Under the pieces are notes generated by a model, which saw only the letters and a program-made list of their open reading frames with translations, was not told where the DNA came from and searched no databases. This document shows, piece by piece, positions 12,036-57,700 of a stretch of DNA of 64,000 nt (positions are counted from its first letter, which is position 1; each line of letters starts with the position of its first letter). The position numbers and the translations under genes were made by a program. The stretch comes from Aphrocallistes beatrix (lineage: Eukaryota > Porifera > Hexactinellida > Sceptrulophora > Aphrocallistidae), in NCBI GenBank assembly GCA_963281255.1, contig OY725504.1:372001-436000 (forward strand), in the 5' to 3' direction.

Positions 12036-12794
12036 GACATCCTTAGCTCTTCTACTACTAATCTATGTCATTAGCTTCACTCTGTGTTTATCAGTAACCA
12101 TTCTATGCTGTTTTGCTCCCTGTGAACTCTTCTAATATATTAAACAAGTTAAATCCTATGTTTCAGCATATTTTGACACCTCTAAGGGGAAAATATTTGG
12201 TATATATCCTTGCTAATTTTAGTATCAAACCAGTACCTTACAAACTTGAATAGTAGCCAACCACAAAGAATGTTATCTTTCTTTCTCAGAAAAAATAACT
12301 TAATTCTTTCTTTCTATCATTTCCTGAATCGGTTTTTTCATTGAAAAATCTCATTTGTGAAATTCTTATTCCTTCGTCTGAAAATGAACATTCGCTCCGG
12401 GTACTATTTATAGATATTCTGTTATTAACGTAATTAGCGACGAGACAAGGGAAGTCTCATCAAATTTTGTTTGTTTTCCGTTCAAAACACTTTAACTTAG
12501 GTGCAACTTCCAATCCTGATTCTGAACATAGATTGGATATTCTGTAAAGAGGAGTTGATTGGTCTTATTAATTAGACCTCAAAATTCTTAGTTATAACAA
12601 TTCGAAGTAAGAGGAATGGTTGGAAATTTTTAAATTTTTATTTTAAAGAAAAATATAAACTTCTGAGTTCTGCTCGAAAAAGATCCTTCTTTATTAGTGA
12701 ACTATTTTTCGGATGAAACCCTGACCTAAGATTGAATATTGATTCAATTGATAGAGTCGGTGTATCTACATATACATAGCACTTCTATTTATAG
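12036..12794. other. AF9-SETDB1 intergenic region and SETDB1 5' UTR intron
   Basis: No protein-coding frame is recognisable. The SETDB1 start codon lies five bases after a 3' splice-type motif (CTATTTATAG at 12785-12794), so the 5' UTR is probably split, with a first non-coding exon upstream here. The promoter for SETDB1 should lie within these 760 bases. Confidence 0.45.
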
Positions 12795-12798
12795 CCAA

Positions 12799-44710
<31,912 letters not shown>

Positions 44711-45390
44711 ATGAGTTATTGTTGTTGTTATCACGCATTCAATTCTTGCTAGATTTCGAAGGGAAATTAAATCAATTTCATTCCTAATTTTTGCAATTTA
44801 TACACGATGATATACTAGAGCTGTATTTTAATGGCATTGAACGCTGAAAAAATCAAATTTAAGTTATAATTTTGAGCTACTCCGTTCAAAAATATCCAGT
44901 AATGGGTATATTTATAGAGCTTGTCTCTTGCACATGTTGAAGCGAGATTTTTAAAGTACAATACCCCCCTCGCTAATCCGAGCTGCTCTGTACGAATGAT
45001 CGAAAAACTGTTCTGATTAGTGAAATATCACTACACAATTCAATGGGGGAATTAATGATTGTATATTTGTATGATATTATAATGTTATTATTTCGTAATG
45101 ATTGCTTTTTAATGAGGTTTCTCCATCTTATTGAGATTAGCATTGATTCAAAACGTAGAAGCGAATAAGAATACAGTTTTTGATGTTCGAATTCGAAAAC
45201 CGAAGTGTTCGAATTGGGTGTACTATATGTTTTATCTCAGAGGACTTTTGACAAAATTAGCAATCTGCTCTGATTGATATTCTGTTACATAAGAATTTGT
45301 GAGGTGAAGAATTGTAATCATGTTTCATGGATCAATTAGTGTGTGTGCAAACAAACATGATAGTCTACTAGAACTCATTGCATAATAATG

Positions 45391-45635
45391 ACCATATCAG
45401 CAGTATGGTAAAATTATCATTACTCATCGAACTAATCTTTGGTTACAATTATTAATCTCCAATTATATATAATTGCTTCTTCTCAATGAATTTAGAAAAC
45501 TTGTATGCTTCCTTCAGCAAAAAATAATATCTCTGAAGTAATATTCAGTAAAGCCAGATTCAAATTATCAGTTGATTTTGCGTGATATGGTCTAACTAGT
45601 CAATATCAACCTGAGGGCACTGAATGTCAATTTAG
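45391..45635. repeat. Direct repeat downstream of the TRP gene
   Basis: Matches 50277-50517 in the same orientation, e.g. GGTTACAATTATTAATCTCC, CTTGTATGCTTCCTTCAGCA and GATATGGTCTAACTAGTCAA. About 90% identity by eye. Confidence 0.85.
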
Positions 45636-46199
45636 TAGAAATAGATAACTAACGTATGAAATTTTAGTGCAGTTCCTAGTATTGGAGATGTCTTACGTTA
45701 TGATCATGTAACATCCGTATACTTGCATGCTTCCTTCAGCAAAAAGTCTCTAGTAGAGTCATATTCGATTCAAAACATCAGTTAACATTGCGTGGTATGG
45801 TCTAACTAGTTCGATATTAAAGTTCCAAGCATATACATTGCACCTGGCATTATCATGATCTCTGTTATCTTATTTCCTTTTGATTGCATTAGTCCATCTT
45901 GATTTAGAATTTAGGAAATAATGTTCTTAACTGAATTTTTCCTTTGGCCTAACTACGTGTTGAGGCAATTCAATTGTTTTTTAAAACAATGCTGTTTGCT
46001 ATTTGGGAAAGAATTCTCTTTTAAACTATTGAACAAGACTGGATTCGGTTAACCGGCAAATCGCCATCAATATCTGTTAACGTTTAAGAAAATCTTATAT
46101 TGTTAGCCGATCTGCTTTATTTTCTAAATATTTACACAAATTTCATTGTTTTTCGACGAAGATTCATGAATATTACTTCTAAAAATGTGGTAATACAAT

Positions 46200-46385
46200 A
46201 TAATTCTATTTTTTAATCATATAGTATATTTCGAGACCACTGAAAATCATCAAAATTTTCAAATTCAGTTAAAGATTAGTCCCAAAATCCATATTTCTAC
46301 CAATTATATTGACATCGGTTAACCGCCCTGGAGGAATCTAAAATAGCCGAGCACTAAAATCGGCTAACAAACCCCAGCCCTGTTA
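46200..46385. repeat. Dispersed repeat, related to 6290-6478
   Basis: Same orientation as the 6.3-kb copy. Ends in CCCCAGCCCTG. Confidence 0.6.
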
Positions 46386-46576
46386 TCCACTCGATAATAC
46401 TCTGTTTTATGGAAAAGTTTAATGAGCAAAAATTAACTATTATAACAATACAGGGAATGACTGAGCAAATATGTGTAAACATATTCTAAGATACAACATG
46501 CAAATAGAAAAACTTTTCTGAGAAATAAAATACCAAAATGAATCTGCAAATTCTAGTAGAGGCTTGTGTCAATATC

Positions 46577-49500
46577 TTAGGACTGGTTTCCAAGTTTTTC
46601 GAGGATTTTTTGCATTGTATCCTTGATGGAGTCAATATCGCTTTGCAGATTCTGGTTGTTGACTTGTTGTTTCTGTACTTTGTTGAGTAATGTAAACAAA
46701 TTCTCCTCAGTCTCTTGCGTCATAAAATCATCATCATCCAATACCGAAATACCTGTAAATATTACTTGTCAATATACATATTTTAGTTTTCAATATCTTA
46801 AAATAAACAAAAACTCACTTGCTTTGAAGAATTTCGTCCATTCTCCATCTTCCATTGAGTAAAATGGTTTATAGTATCGCTTCCTGAAATCGATGAAGAG
46901 AGATAGGAACGAAGTCGTTTCTGTTTGAACGATAAAATCGAGGCGAATTTTCGCAACAGTCTTCTCTGCATTAGCTTTTGCACCAGCGTAGGTGTCAGAG
47001 AGTTGTGCGATAAACAAGTTGAGGTAAACAACAATAATCAGGAATAAGAAGATAATATAAACAACAGCAGCTACAACGTTAAACGAATTGAACAAATAGT
47101 TGAACTCGAAAGTATTTCCTTCCAGCAACAAGCGTAATGGATATATAAGAGTATATACATATCTATTCAACCCGTGCTCATTAAGTTCGTCTAGATCGAA
47201 TAGTGTGTCATAGTACTCAACAGTGCCATTTGTTCCGTTAGTATTAAGGATGACGGGTACTCGGTATGAAAGGTAAAGAGTAGTGGAGTAGAATATGAAA
47301 GTGAGTAGCAGTAGCAGTAGAAATTTAGGCACATCTTTACACAGGACTAGTATGATGATGCGCATGTAGGTCCCGAAAATCTTGAAGACATTGAGAAGTT
47401 TTATTAATCGAAAAGCATTGATAGCGAATGCGAATGTTGCGAACAGCCATTGAAACTCTAAGTAGCGAATGTATGGGTTAATGATTATGATGAGTCTGTA
47501 TATGATGAGAATAAACACGGAAATAAGTCCTGCTATGTCAACCCAGTTGTACCAGTCATGAAAGTATGTATTTAAAACACGAATGAATAAATTCTCTTGC
47601 AGGACGGATTTTTTAATTGTTTTCAGTTTTGTCTTCAATTTCTCAATTATAGAAGGTTCCCCTGAAATTGAAAAACCGCTTTGTTGTCTTTTCAGAGTTT
47701 TATTTTGTTTGATTATCGAAATCATTGGATCCTCCTTTTTAGAATTTTCAGTGTCAAGATCGAAATCGTAATCATCAAAATATCCGCTTTTAGTCCAAGG
47801 ACCTTCTTCATAATCTAACTGACTTTCCACTATCTGTTCATTATCACAAAGATTTCCTTCACTCATTTCCTCGTCAACCTCATTGAGACGTTCAAGACGA
47901 AGACGATGGCTTGGTGTTTTTTGCAAACAGCTAACCCTTGTTGAGCTAAAAGACCGTCCTCTACCTTCCTGTTTAGATTCCACATCCATTATTGTCCTGC
48001 CTCTCTCTCTAACCGATTCGTTTTCTCCCTGCTCTCTCTTTTTGTTCCTAGTATATTTTCTCGCGAATAAAAACACTTGGATTACCTCGGCAATTTCCAC
48101 AACAATGTTACCCAACCAAAACAGAACGACATATATCTCACAGATACACCTTATAATGTCTCTTCTTGACATGGCGCCTTGATATAGAGTTTGAAGCGTT
48201 TCATGATTTCGCGCTGCAAGTACAAGTGCAAATAGCATGGTAGCTAGGAAAGTAACATACCATATTGTTTTGGTCCAGAGGAACATGTTACCGAACTGCT
48301 TGAACTTTTGGTTGACGAGAATTCTAGTCACTCCATGATAGGCGATCTCTTCGTTATCGCACATAGAGAATTTTTGCAGCAAATACGGGTTCCTTCTTCC
48401 TCCTCTTTTGTACTCCTGGCCATCCTCTTTGCCTGGCGTCACGGTGTGACTGTCCATTTCGAGAGGCCTGAAATCCAATTTTACTAGAAATTTAGAAACA
48501 AATTTCAGTGCAGCTCCTAACATAGATGCCTTATGCTATGGGCAGTGTGTGCCGTCCGTACATCACTAGAATTGTTACCATCATACAACCCAAGTGACCA
48601 GCATTTTCAGTTATAAACTATGATAATAAAATTCACGAAATTATTTTCCCCAACTTTACTTGCCCCATTCTATCTACTTTCTATAATACATTATCCACTT
48701 TGGACAATGATTATTTCCTAATTTTAAAAATTTAAACCTTTTTCATTACATGACCTGTCATGCCCAGTATTTGAGTCTTGTCTATGCACTATAGTCTGTC
48801 AACCGACATTCTTTCACACCCTTTTATTTAAATATAATTCCTCACCTCTATTTTTGTCCATTTCCGGCCTGATAAGACAGTCCAGCATTGTCAGTGTGCT
48901 CTTGTAAAGTTTGCTGTCTATAACGTTGTGCCAGTCGAATAGTTTGAAGTTCTTCGATCCTCTGAGTGCCCTCGCAACCAATGATAAGACTTCATCCTGT
49001 TTCTCATTCCTTGCAATTGCGAATGCATCGTCTCTATATCTGTCTTTCTCGTTTACAGATGCGCCTCTGAATATCAATTCTTTCACGCAGGCCGCACTTC
49101 CAGCTTTACAAGCCATCATCAGTGGTGTCAGCTGTTCGTTTGGGGTTTTTGAATCAATGTCGGCGCCATTGTTGATTAGAACAGGGAGCAGAATATCTCT
49201 ACCTCTCTGTGCCGCGATGTGAAGTGGAGTTCTGCCTTGTGAATCTCTCGCCTTCACGTTTGCACCTCCACGGATCAGTTTGTAGACCAACTCCTCTCTA
49301 GCATTGTATATGGCGAGCAACAGTGGTGTGCAGTGTTTAGAGTTTGTTTCGTCTATTCGGGCACCGTTTTCAATCAAGTGAGTTACACATGTGGTACAGC
49401 CATGTAAGCTAGCTAAATGCAATGGAGTGTTTGAATCGTTGTTTTCTTCGTTAACTTCTGCTCCGTGTCTGAGAAGTAGGATGACACACGTAATACTCCC

Positions 49501-50139
49501 ATTCTTGCTGGCGAGATGTAACGGTGTGTTTCCCTCGCTATCTTTTCGGTTAACATCCTCGCTTTGTTTAATTATCAAAGCCTCCAACATCTCTTGACTA
49601 CCGTAAAAAGCGCAGATATGAAGATAGCTTGCTTCTTCATCTTTGTACTTGTATTGCTTGTCTGTTCGATCTAATGGCTGTTCCCTCCCATCTTCGTAAA
49701 TGTTCGTATAGTTTAATTCCATCTCCATTAGGATTTTTCCAACTTCGAAACTGTTTCTTTTGCAAGCTTTTTGCATTGCAATATTTGGGTGAAGATCTTT
49801 GTACTTTACTCCATCCTTCTTCGCTCTGTTCAGGATTAGACAGGTAGTCCTAACCCGATTTGTGTTAGCAGCGAAAGTTAGTGCCGTCCTTCTCTGGCAA
49901 CTTTTATCAAAACCACTCCTACCACCAATTGGTGCACCTTCTTCAATCAACTTTTCTACAGTGTTTTCGTCACCTTTTGACATTGCTTTGATTAGGGGAG
50001 ATCTCTTACTTGGATCTATCTTGATATCCTTAATTTCTTCCTTACAAACGTTTGTTATATATTGCTGAACTTTGTCATCCTTTTCAATTGGTAAGGTTAG
50101 GTCATTTAGTTCGAAGTTCTTATTTCTGAAAACTTCCAT
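46577..50139 (-). CDS. Ankyrin-repeat TRP-type cation channel (TRPA/TRPV-like)
   Basis: Three exons on the minus strand: 50139-48846, 48483-46819 and 46752-46577, totalling 3135 nt in one frame (1044 aa). Residues about 40-400 hold eight or nine ankyrin repeats, six of them clear (GNTPLHLASKNG, SNTPLHLASLHG, GRTPLHIAAQRG). Six TM segments follow. S1-S2 lie at about 510-572, then an acidic loop of about 165 aa, then S3-S6 (NWVDIAGLISVFILI; AFAINAFRLIKLLNVF; KFLLLLLLTFIFY; YIIFLFLIIVVYLNLFIAQL). The S5-S6 turret has NGTNGT glycosylation sites, and the pore region is PLRLLLEGNTFEF. After S6 a TRP-like amphipathic stretch (YAGAKANAEKTVAKIRLDFI) follows. Exon 3 encodes a C-terminal coiled coil (VNNQNLQSDIDSIKDTMQKI). 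I cannot assign a TRP subfamily; the filter matches neither TRPA1 nor TRPV well. Confidence 0.87.
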
Positions 50140-50206
50140 TATTGATGGAAAATGTTTGTATCTTTTTGAGGATTTGAAGTGTACTACTGATAGAACATTA
50201 AATCAC

Positions 50207-50214
50207 TTTATATA
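50207..50214 (-). promoter_or_regulatory. TATA-like box of the TRP gene
   Basis: Coding strand CTATATAAAGTG, about 68-75 bases before ATG 50139. Confidence 0.5.
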
Positions 50215-50276
50215 GCTTCTCACACTGTTCTACGTAATGATAACATGTCAAATAATGTATACTCTTTATAATATAT

Positions 50277-50517
50277 GATCATATCAGCAAATGGATAAAG
50301 TGAATTATCAGTCATTCATCGAACTCATCTTTGGTTACAATTATTAATCTCCAATTATATATAATTGCTCCTTCTCAATGAATTTAGAAAACTTGTATGC
50401 TTCCTTCAGCAAAAAATAATCTATGAGTAATATTCAGTAAAGCCAGGTTCAAATTATTAGTTGGTATTGCGTGATATGGTCTAACTAGTCAATATCAACC
50501 TGAGGGCACTTCTAAGG
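50277..50517. repeat. Direct repeat upstream of the TRP gene
   Basis: Second copy of 45391-45635. A further shared stretch (GTGCAGCTCCTA…TAGATG) occurs at 50651 and also at 48509-48530, just upstream of TRP exon 2. Confidence 0.8.
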
Positions 50518-50689
50518 CATCCAAGATTGGAATGAATTGTTTTCATAACAGTAACCGTATAATGATACTACGTGTATAACGAATATTGAGTTCTGATCTC
50601 GAGTGTCATTTTAGTAGCACCGAAATCGATAACTAATGTATGAATTTTAGTGCAGCTCCTAGTATAGATGTTTTATGTTATGATCGGTG

Positions 50690-50850
50690 TGTAGCTTCGT
50701 ACGTCCGTCTGCTCGCTCCTGGAAACTCTATTGGACCAAATTTGGACAACCATATATTCCTTATATGGTGGAGATTTGAACCTGGGTGCAAATTCTGAAA
50801 ATTTTCACACCTTTTCACAAAAGGTGTCAAAATGGTTTTATTGACTAATA
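50690..50850. repeat. Dispersed repeat in the TRP-cadherin divergent region
   Basis: Inverse of 39110-39300 (GTCTGCTCGCTCC, CCAAATTTGGACAACCATAT, TTTTCACAAAAGGTG). The rest of 50140-51002 shows no gene and should hold both divergent promoters. Confidence 0.65.
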
Positions 50851-51002
50851 AGGAGGATTGGACCAAACTCATTGCATATAAATGAATCACAATGATTCTC
50901 TAAACTTAAAATCTGATTGGTTGACATGGAAAATTATACATGTATGTATTTACAAATTGAGTTTTAATGTTATAGTTTAGGGTTCTATTTTTTGAAAGCT
51001 AG

Positions 51003-51739
51003 ATGATAATCTTATTTTTGGCATTCCTATTGAGCCTTCCCACTGTCAAGACAGATCCATTCCCTCCCTCCTTTTCTAAGAACACCTACAGCATATCTGT
51101 ACCAGAAGACCAACATGTGATTTCTCAACTTTTAGTAGTATCGGCCACAGATTCTGATCTTCCACTCACATTCCATCAAACTTCGAACTTTCCAGAATTT
51201 GAGTTGACGACTTCAGGAAATTTGAATTTAGTTCAAAGTCTTGATCGTGAAAGGATATCCAGTTATCAGATCAATGTTGTGGTGAGTAGAATCAGGTTAA
51301 AATCATTTAGCAGAAAACAGAATACATTCAGGGTCGCTTATTATGAACTAACCTCCTGGTCACAATTTCATTTTTTAGATAGGATTTGTATTGAATCAAG
51401 TTCGCTTAATATGAACTATCTCTATTATGAACAAATTTTTTGGTCCCCTGGTGGTTCACAATAACCGCCCCTGACTGTATGTGAAATAAAAATCAGTACT
51501 GTACACCTAGCAACCTTAGCTCTCCGACTAATTCTTCAGATATTGCGAAATTTCCTTTAAATTTGTGAAATTTGATAGGTGACAGATTCTACAGGTAGAT
51601 CTTCTGCTACAGTAGTCTTTGTCTCTGTTGCAGATGTCAATGATAACTCTCCTACATTTACAACCACCGTACTACAGACCTCTGTACCTGAGAACACGCC
51701 TGTAACCACTTCCATACTACAGGTAGCCAACCACACACG

Positions 51740-51777
<38 letters not shown>

Positions 51778-54700
51778 TTGTTGTTATTGTTTACATTTGT
51801 ATACATCCTCGTTTAGATAAGGGCAACAGACGCAGATATTGGTACAAACGGATTCGTTACATTCTCTCTATCAGTCAACCCAGATGACACATTCAGTATC
51901 AGTCATATAATCGGAACGATATCACTCAACAAACCACTCAACTTTGAAGCTGTGCCACACTACCACGTGGTGGTGGTGGCATCAGATGGTGGGACTGTGT
52001 CGAGGTCTACGAGTACAACTGTTTCAATCTCAGTAACGGATTCTTCAGATCTGAATCCTGTGTTTAATATGACGTCATACTTCGCTGCTATTCCTGAACA
52101 AACTTTATCAAGTATGTACAAACTAACTATCATCCCATCTCCTAGCATTATATCTAAATTGATGGGGAAATAACAGGATAATGTACTCAGTTCTGAAATA
52201 TATTTACATTTAATCCCTTTGTTGCCCCAGGAATGTGTTGAGTCATTTCCGGTTTGAGCTATTTTAACAGGGGAAACCATTTAAGTTTGAGGTAGGTTAC
52301 TATAAATAGAAAATCCCCGGGGCAAATTAGTTAAAATAAACTAGGAATTTTGCTAACTCATTTGCAGTTAGGTCATATTTTCGTGTTCAAAACCCAAATC
52401 TTCCCTAAAGCCAATACTTAGTACCATTTTCACACCTTTATTATGCTATATTTTCTAGGCTCAGTTTTAACCGTGTTTGCCACTGATAGTGACTTACAGC
52501 TGGGTCACACCATCAACTATGATATCGAGAGTGGGAATGACAACAACGCATTCGACATAGGCCTCACAACTGGAACTATAGAGGTGTTAAGTTCCAGTGC
52601 CATTGACAGAGAGGCTCATCCTAACCCATTCATTCTGACCATCAAAGCATTTGAAGCGACGAATTCTAGCCAATCAGCATTTGTGCTAGCTACCATAGAG
52701 TTGATTGATGTTAATGATGAGCCTCCAGTCTTCGTGGGTGGTCCTTTTTATGGAGAAGTGGCAGAGAATTCGCGCGTGGGCTATTCAGTGGTGACTGGGA
52801 TTGCCGCCACTGATGCAGACATTGGGGATAATGCTCTGTTTAATTTTAGAATCTCCACAGCTATTGGTCAGTTTAGTTATATAAGCTCCAGGCATCTCCA
52901 CTAAATTTGGACAAATTTGTAGAACCAAAGTACAGTCGACTCCGCTTAATAGGACCGCATCGGTCAGAGGACATTTTGGCCCGATTAAGCGGAGAACCCT
53001 ATTAACCGAAAATATTTTGTATTAGCTTCTATGTGTGAGAGCTATTCCGGTCCTTCCAAAAGTGTCCCGATTAAGCGGTTGATCCGATTAAACAGTGACC
53101 CTATTAAGCGGAGTCGACTATACTTCATTCAAATTAATATTTTGAGGAAAAAATCATTGAAATTTGTCTGAGCTGCCAAGTCCCTCCCTCTAGTTTTAGA
53201 GATATCGACTTCAAATTTATAAAGATATAACCATATATGGAGATATATCTAATGTTGCTTAAATAATTAACAGTGCCTATTTATAGGTGTGTTTACGATT
53301 GACAGTGTTACTGGAGAGTTGGTGGTCAGTGGTTCCTTAGATCGAGAGGTGACACCTTTATACACCTTCGAAATTGTCGTGTTTGGGCGGTTTGGCACTC
53401 CGACACTTTCTAGTTCTGCCACTATTGTGATAAATGTGACAGATGTGAACGACAACTCTCCCCTCTTCTCGTCCAATCAGTTTGCACTGAGTGTGCTGGA
53501 AGAGCAGCCTATCGGACTTTCAATCGGAACTGTAACTGCTGTGGACAGAGATTTGGGGACAAATGGTCAAGTGGCATACTCACTCACTGGAGTGTTTGCT
53601 AACAGGTAATGTGTCCCCTCTCCACTTAAATGTGTCGCCGTTAATGGGACACACTACACACAGTAAGAAAAGTCCGATATTTGCAAATTTAGGCTGTAGG
53701 ATCTGTATGTAGTGTTGATGTGACTCGATATTATTATCTGAAATTTCTGTTAAAACGGTTCAATGAAATACAGTCTTAATAGAGTCACATCGGTCAGAAG
53801 ACATTTTGACCCGATTAAGCGGAGAACCCTATTAACCGAAAATATTTTGTGTTAGCTTATATGTGTGAGAGCTATACCGGTCCTGCCAAAAGTGGCCCGA
53901 TTAACCGGATGGGGGTTAACTGTATTTTACATGGCGAATAATTGAAAGTTTGTCTAATTTATATTTTTGTTCGAGTATCCTGATTTAGATCTGTGTGCTA
54001 TTTATAGGTTCAGTGTTGATGGCTCTGGTCAGATAACTACTCAAGCTGTTTTGGACAGAGAGAGTGTTGCCTCGTATGAAATAAACTTAGTTGCATCCGA
54101 CATGGACACAATACAACCACGTCAATCCACCACCTTACTGGTTATAACTGTGGACGATATTAACGACCAGAATCCATATTTCACACCTGAGACACAATCG
54201 GTTGATGTGGTGGAGAGTGTGAGTGTGTCGTTCGTATTGCTGACAGTGACAGCGAGTGATGATGATATTGGAACTAATGCGGATGTGTTGTATAGCATTC
54301 TTCCAAGCTCGAATCCTGTCAACAATTTTGGTATTGGAGCGAGCTCAGGTTTGTTCCTAGCAACATATGTGAGTATAAGGTATGCCAGGGTATTATACAG
54401 CCTTTCAGAGATACGCTCCTAATCTAAAATTTCAAAATTTTCATACGCCTAAATCGATAAATAACATTGTAATATTGGGTAAATTGTGTATTTATCTGGA
54501 TTTTCACGCTCCTAAACACTTTGCGGCTTAAAATCATACTCCTAAAGGAGCGTCTCGCGTTCCTAGATAATTCCTTGAGGTGTGCGTGTCTCAACCACAT
54601 TTGTATCACCATCTCTTCACTCACAAATCAGTAAAAATCTGTAATTTTTAAATATTGATATTTACTGATATTCTATTTTAAGATTTGTGCTATTTAGGTG

Positions 54701-57700
54701 TGATATCTGTGATAAGCTCATTGGACAGAGAGACGAATCAGAACTTCACTCTGCTAATAATAGCCACCGACACCAATAGCCTCACTGGAACTGGAACTGT
54801 CTTAGTTACGGTTATTGACGCCAATACTGAGGACCCAATGTTCTCCTCCAACCTCTACCAGGCCACCGTACCTGAGAGTGCGCCACTTGACACCTCTGTA
54901 GTGCAGGTTAATATGATAAAATTACAAAATGCTTCGTAATCGTGATGATTTAGCATATATAGAAAATCCAAGGGAACATGCAAATATAGTATACATACGT
55001 ATATAGGCATACCTTCATGAGAAGTTTGGAGTCATTATCTTTCAAACTCTTGATAAGAGAGAAATTAGGGACTGCACCAACACTAATTTCAGTAGTGTGC
55101 TCCCTAACTCAGTAGAACTCGGTTAGTACATAGTCGGATAAGACGTATTTTCTTCGGTTTAGTACGTACTCATTTCTCTGAACAAAATCCATCTATAAAT
55201 TAGATTTCTATGTAGTACAAACTCGGTTAGTACTTACTTAAGGATAGTACGTACTAATAATTCCTTCCCGAAGGGGTACGTATCCGATTTTTCCTGTACA
55301 ACTATTATACTAGAACTAGATCAAATATACGTAGTTGTATAGGAACACATGCACCTTTTAACACATTTATCATATGACATATTTCACACCTAGGTCATGG
55401 CATCTGATGCTGACACTGGCGCTAACGCCATCATCTCATTCTCACTCATCCCATCAGCTGATTCAACCTTCTTCAAGATAGATTCTAAACTTGGAAACAT
55501 TTCAATCGCGAACAGTTTAGATGCAGAATCCCAGTCAGTTTACGATTTCATGGTCAGAGCTGAAGATAATGGTTCTCCTGTGAGAACAGCTGATTCTCGA
55601 GTCCAAGTGTCGGTTACAGACACCAATGACAATCCACCCACTTTCTCTGCCACTCTGTTCACAGCTAGTGTGGCTGAGAATCAGCCACTTACTAGCACAA
55701 TAATGGTGTTAACTGCCACTGATAGTGACATTGATGCTATAAATAACCGTGTCACCTACTCACTGATGAGTGAGTCACCCAATCAGAATAGATTCTCAGT
55801 TCTTCCTGATTCTGGGGGCGTGATTGTGCAGAATACGCTGGATAGGGAAGTGGCAGATTTTCACACTTTGGTGGTGCGTGGCGTTGATTCTGGAGGGTTG
55901 AGCGACACTACGACACTCCAAATAACCGTGACAGATGTCAATGACAATCATCCAATCACCCAGCCGAGCTATGCTTTCGACTTTGTCGAGAATGACGTCA
56001 TCGGAACTAGACTAGGAACTGTGACTGCCTCTGATGCCGATGAGCCTAACACCTTGAATTCACAGCTGGTATTCTCTATCATCGGTAGGTGTCTTAATTG
56101 TATCAGTCCATATATGGAATACTGATAATGCATCTCAATAGTGAGCACAAACATTGATTAAGGATATATACTCGAATAGTGTCTGGGCGATTATTACTCT
56201 TTAGCTCAATTTGTCACCTGAAAAACATTAATATTTCAGATTTAGATGAATTTTAAGAGGAAATAACCGCACGAATGATTCGCTAAATAGTAGAAGAGAT
56301 GAGTTCAACATTAATATTTACTCAAAGAGGCAACAAAATACTTTAGCACCTTCTTTGGGGGCTACTATTCGAGGTAACACGGTATGTACATCTACCTCCT
56401 AGAAAAATTCCACATGCCAATTTTTGCATGAATTCTGACGTACAATTTCTACTCTGATACTTCAGCATAATAGTACTGCACTTATGGACTATACACCCTT
56501 GTGTAGGAGGTGCAATGGGCTCCTTCCGTATCGACGCCAGCACTGGAGAGATCACGTCAACTCAGACAATAGACAGAGAATCCACTCCCTCACTCAACCT
56601 CACCGTACAGGTGTCTGATAGTGCTACTGTGCCACTCACCGACACTTCTATAATTAGCATCACGGTGCTGGATGTTAATGACAATTCTCCAGTGTTCTCT
56701 GCTCCCAGCTATTCAGCTGAGTTAGCAGAGGGAACTGGGATGGGACAGTTAGTGGTTCAAGTGTCAGCTTCTGACAATGATGAAGGGACAAATCAAGAAA
56801 TTCTGTTCTCCATTACTGGTGAGTGAACCTATCCATCCATCCCTCTATCCATCCCTCCATCCCTCCATCCCCCCATCCCTCCATCCCTCCATCCCTCCAT
56901 CCCTCCATCCCTCCATCCCTCCATCCCTCCATCCCTCCATCCCTCCATCCCTCCATCCCTCCATCCCTCCATCCCTCCATCCCTCCATCCCTCCATCCCT
57001 CCATCCATCCCTCCATCCCTCCATCCCTCCATCCCTCCATCCATCCATCCATCCATCCATCCATCCATCCATCCAATCATTTCAATTACATTCATTAGGA
57101 GGAGATGATCTGAATCAATTTACAATCAGCACGAATGGAGAGGTGCGAACTAGTGCCACACCGACAGATCGTGAAACCACTTCAGAATATCACCTCACAC
57201 TGACTGCTAGTGACAGAGGACAGCCATCTCGTCAAGCCACTTCACACCTCAGAATCCTGATCAACGACACTAACGACAACAAACCAATATTTGACACGGC
57301 TGGTCTATTTATAGAACTGAGTGAGAACACCAGCACTAATGTGATAGTGGCAACTGTGTCGGCATCAGATGGTGACACAGGGACAAGTGGCACTGTTAGG
57401 TATCAGCTGGTCACTGCCACTTCCCTCTTCTCTGTCGATGCCATTTCCGGTTGGTTTATTTATAGTAACATTGTGCAGTTTAAGTTGACTAATTCATGAA
57501 TTATCAATGAATTACTCAAAATTTGAAACTAAAATAATGCAAAAATATTTGATATTTCGCTTAGGGACTGAGCAATGTTAGAGGTATATAACATGAGCAA
57601 CCTTTTAACCACTTTTGGGCATAGAATCTGCACTAATGTTTGAGATTTTGAATAATTCATAATTCTTCATCATCTTTCAATGAATTAGTCAACTTAGGTG

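Larger units (their letters stand above)
44711..46576. other. SETDB1-TRP intergenic region (convergent 3' ends)
   Basis: No gene seen. Holds a repeat at 45391-45635 shared with 50277-50517, a partial second copy at 45710-45850 (GCATGCTTCCTTCAGCAAAA) and the dispersed repeat at 46200-46385. Confidence 0.5.

Noticed and set aside
46798-47034. Short reverse frames within the TRP exon
   Set aside because: Alternative frame of the same strand. The main frame carries the S6 segment and continues through the splice junction.
56777-57499. 240-codon frame with HPSIPPSL repeats, and reverse frames rich in DGGMEGW
   Set aside because: It is the minisatellite of cadherin intron 9 read through. The splice sites on both sides and the phase of the flanking exons show that it is intronic.
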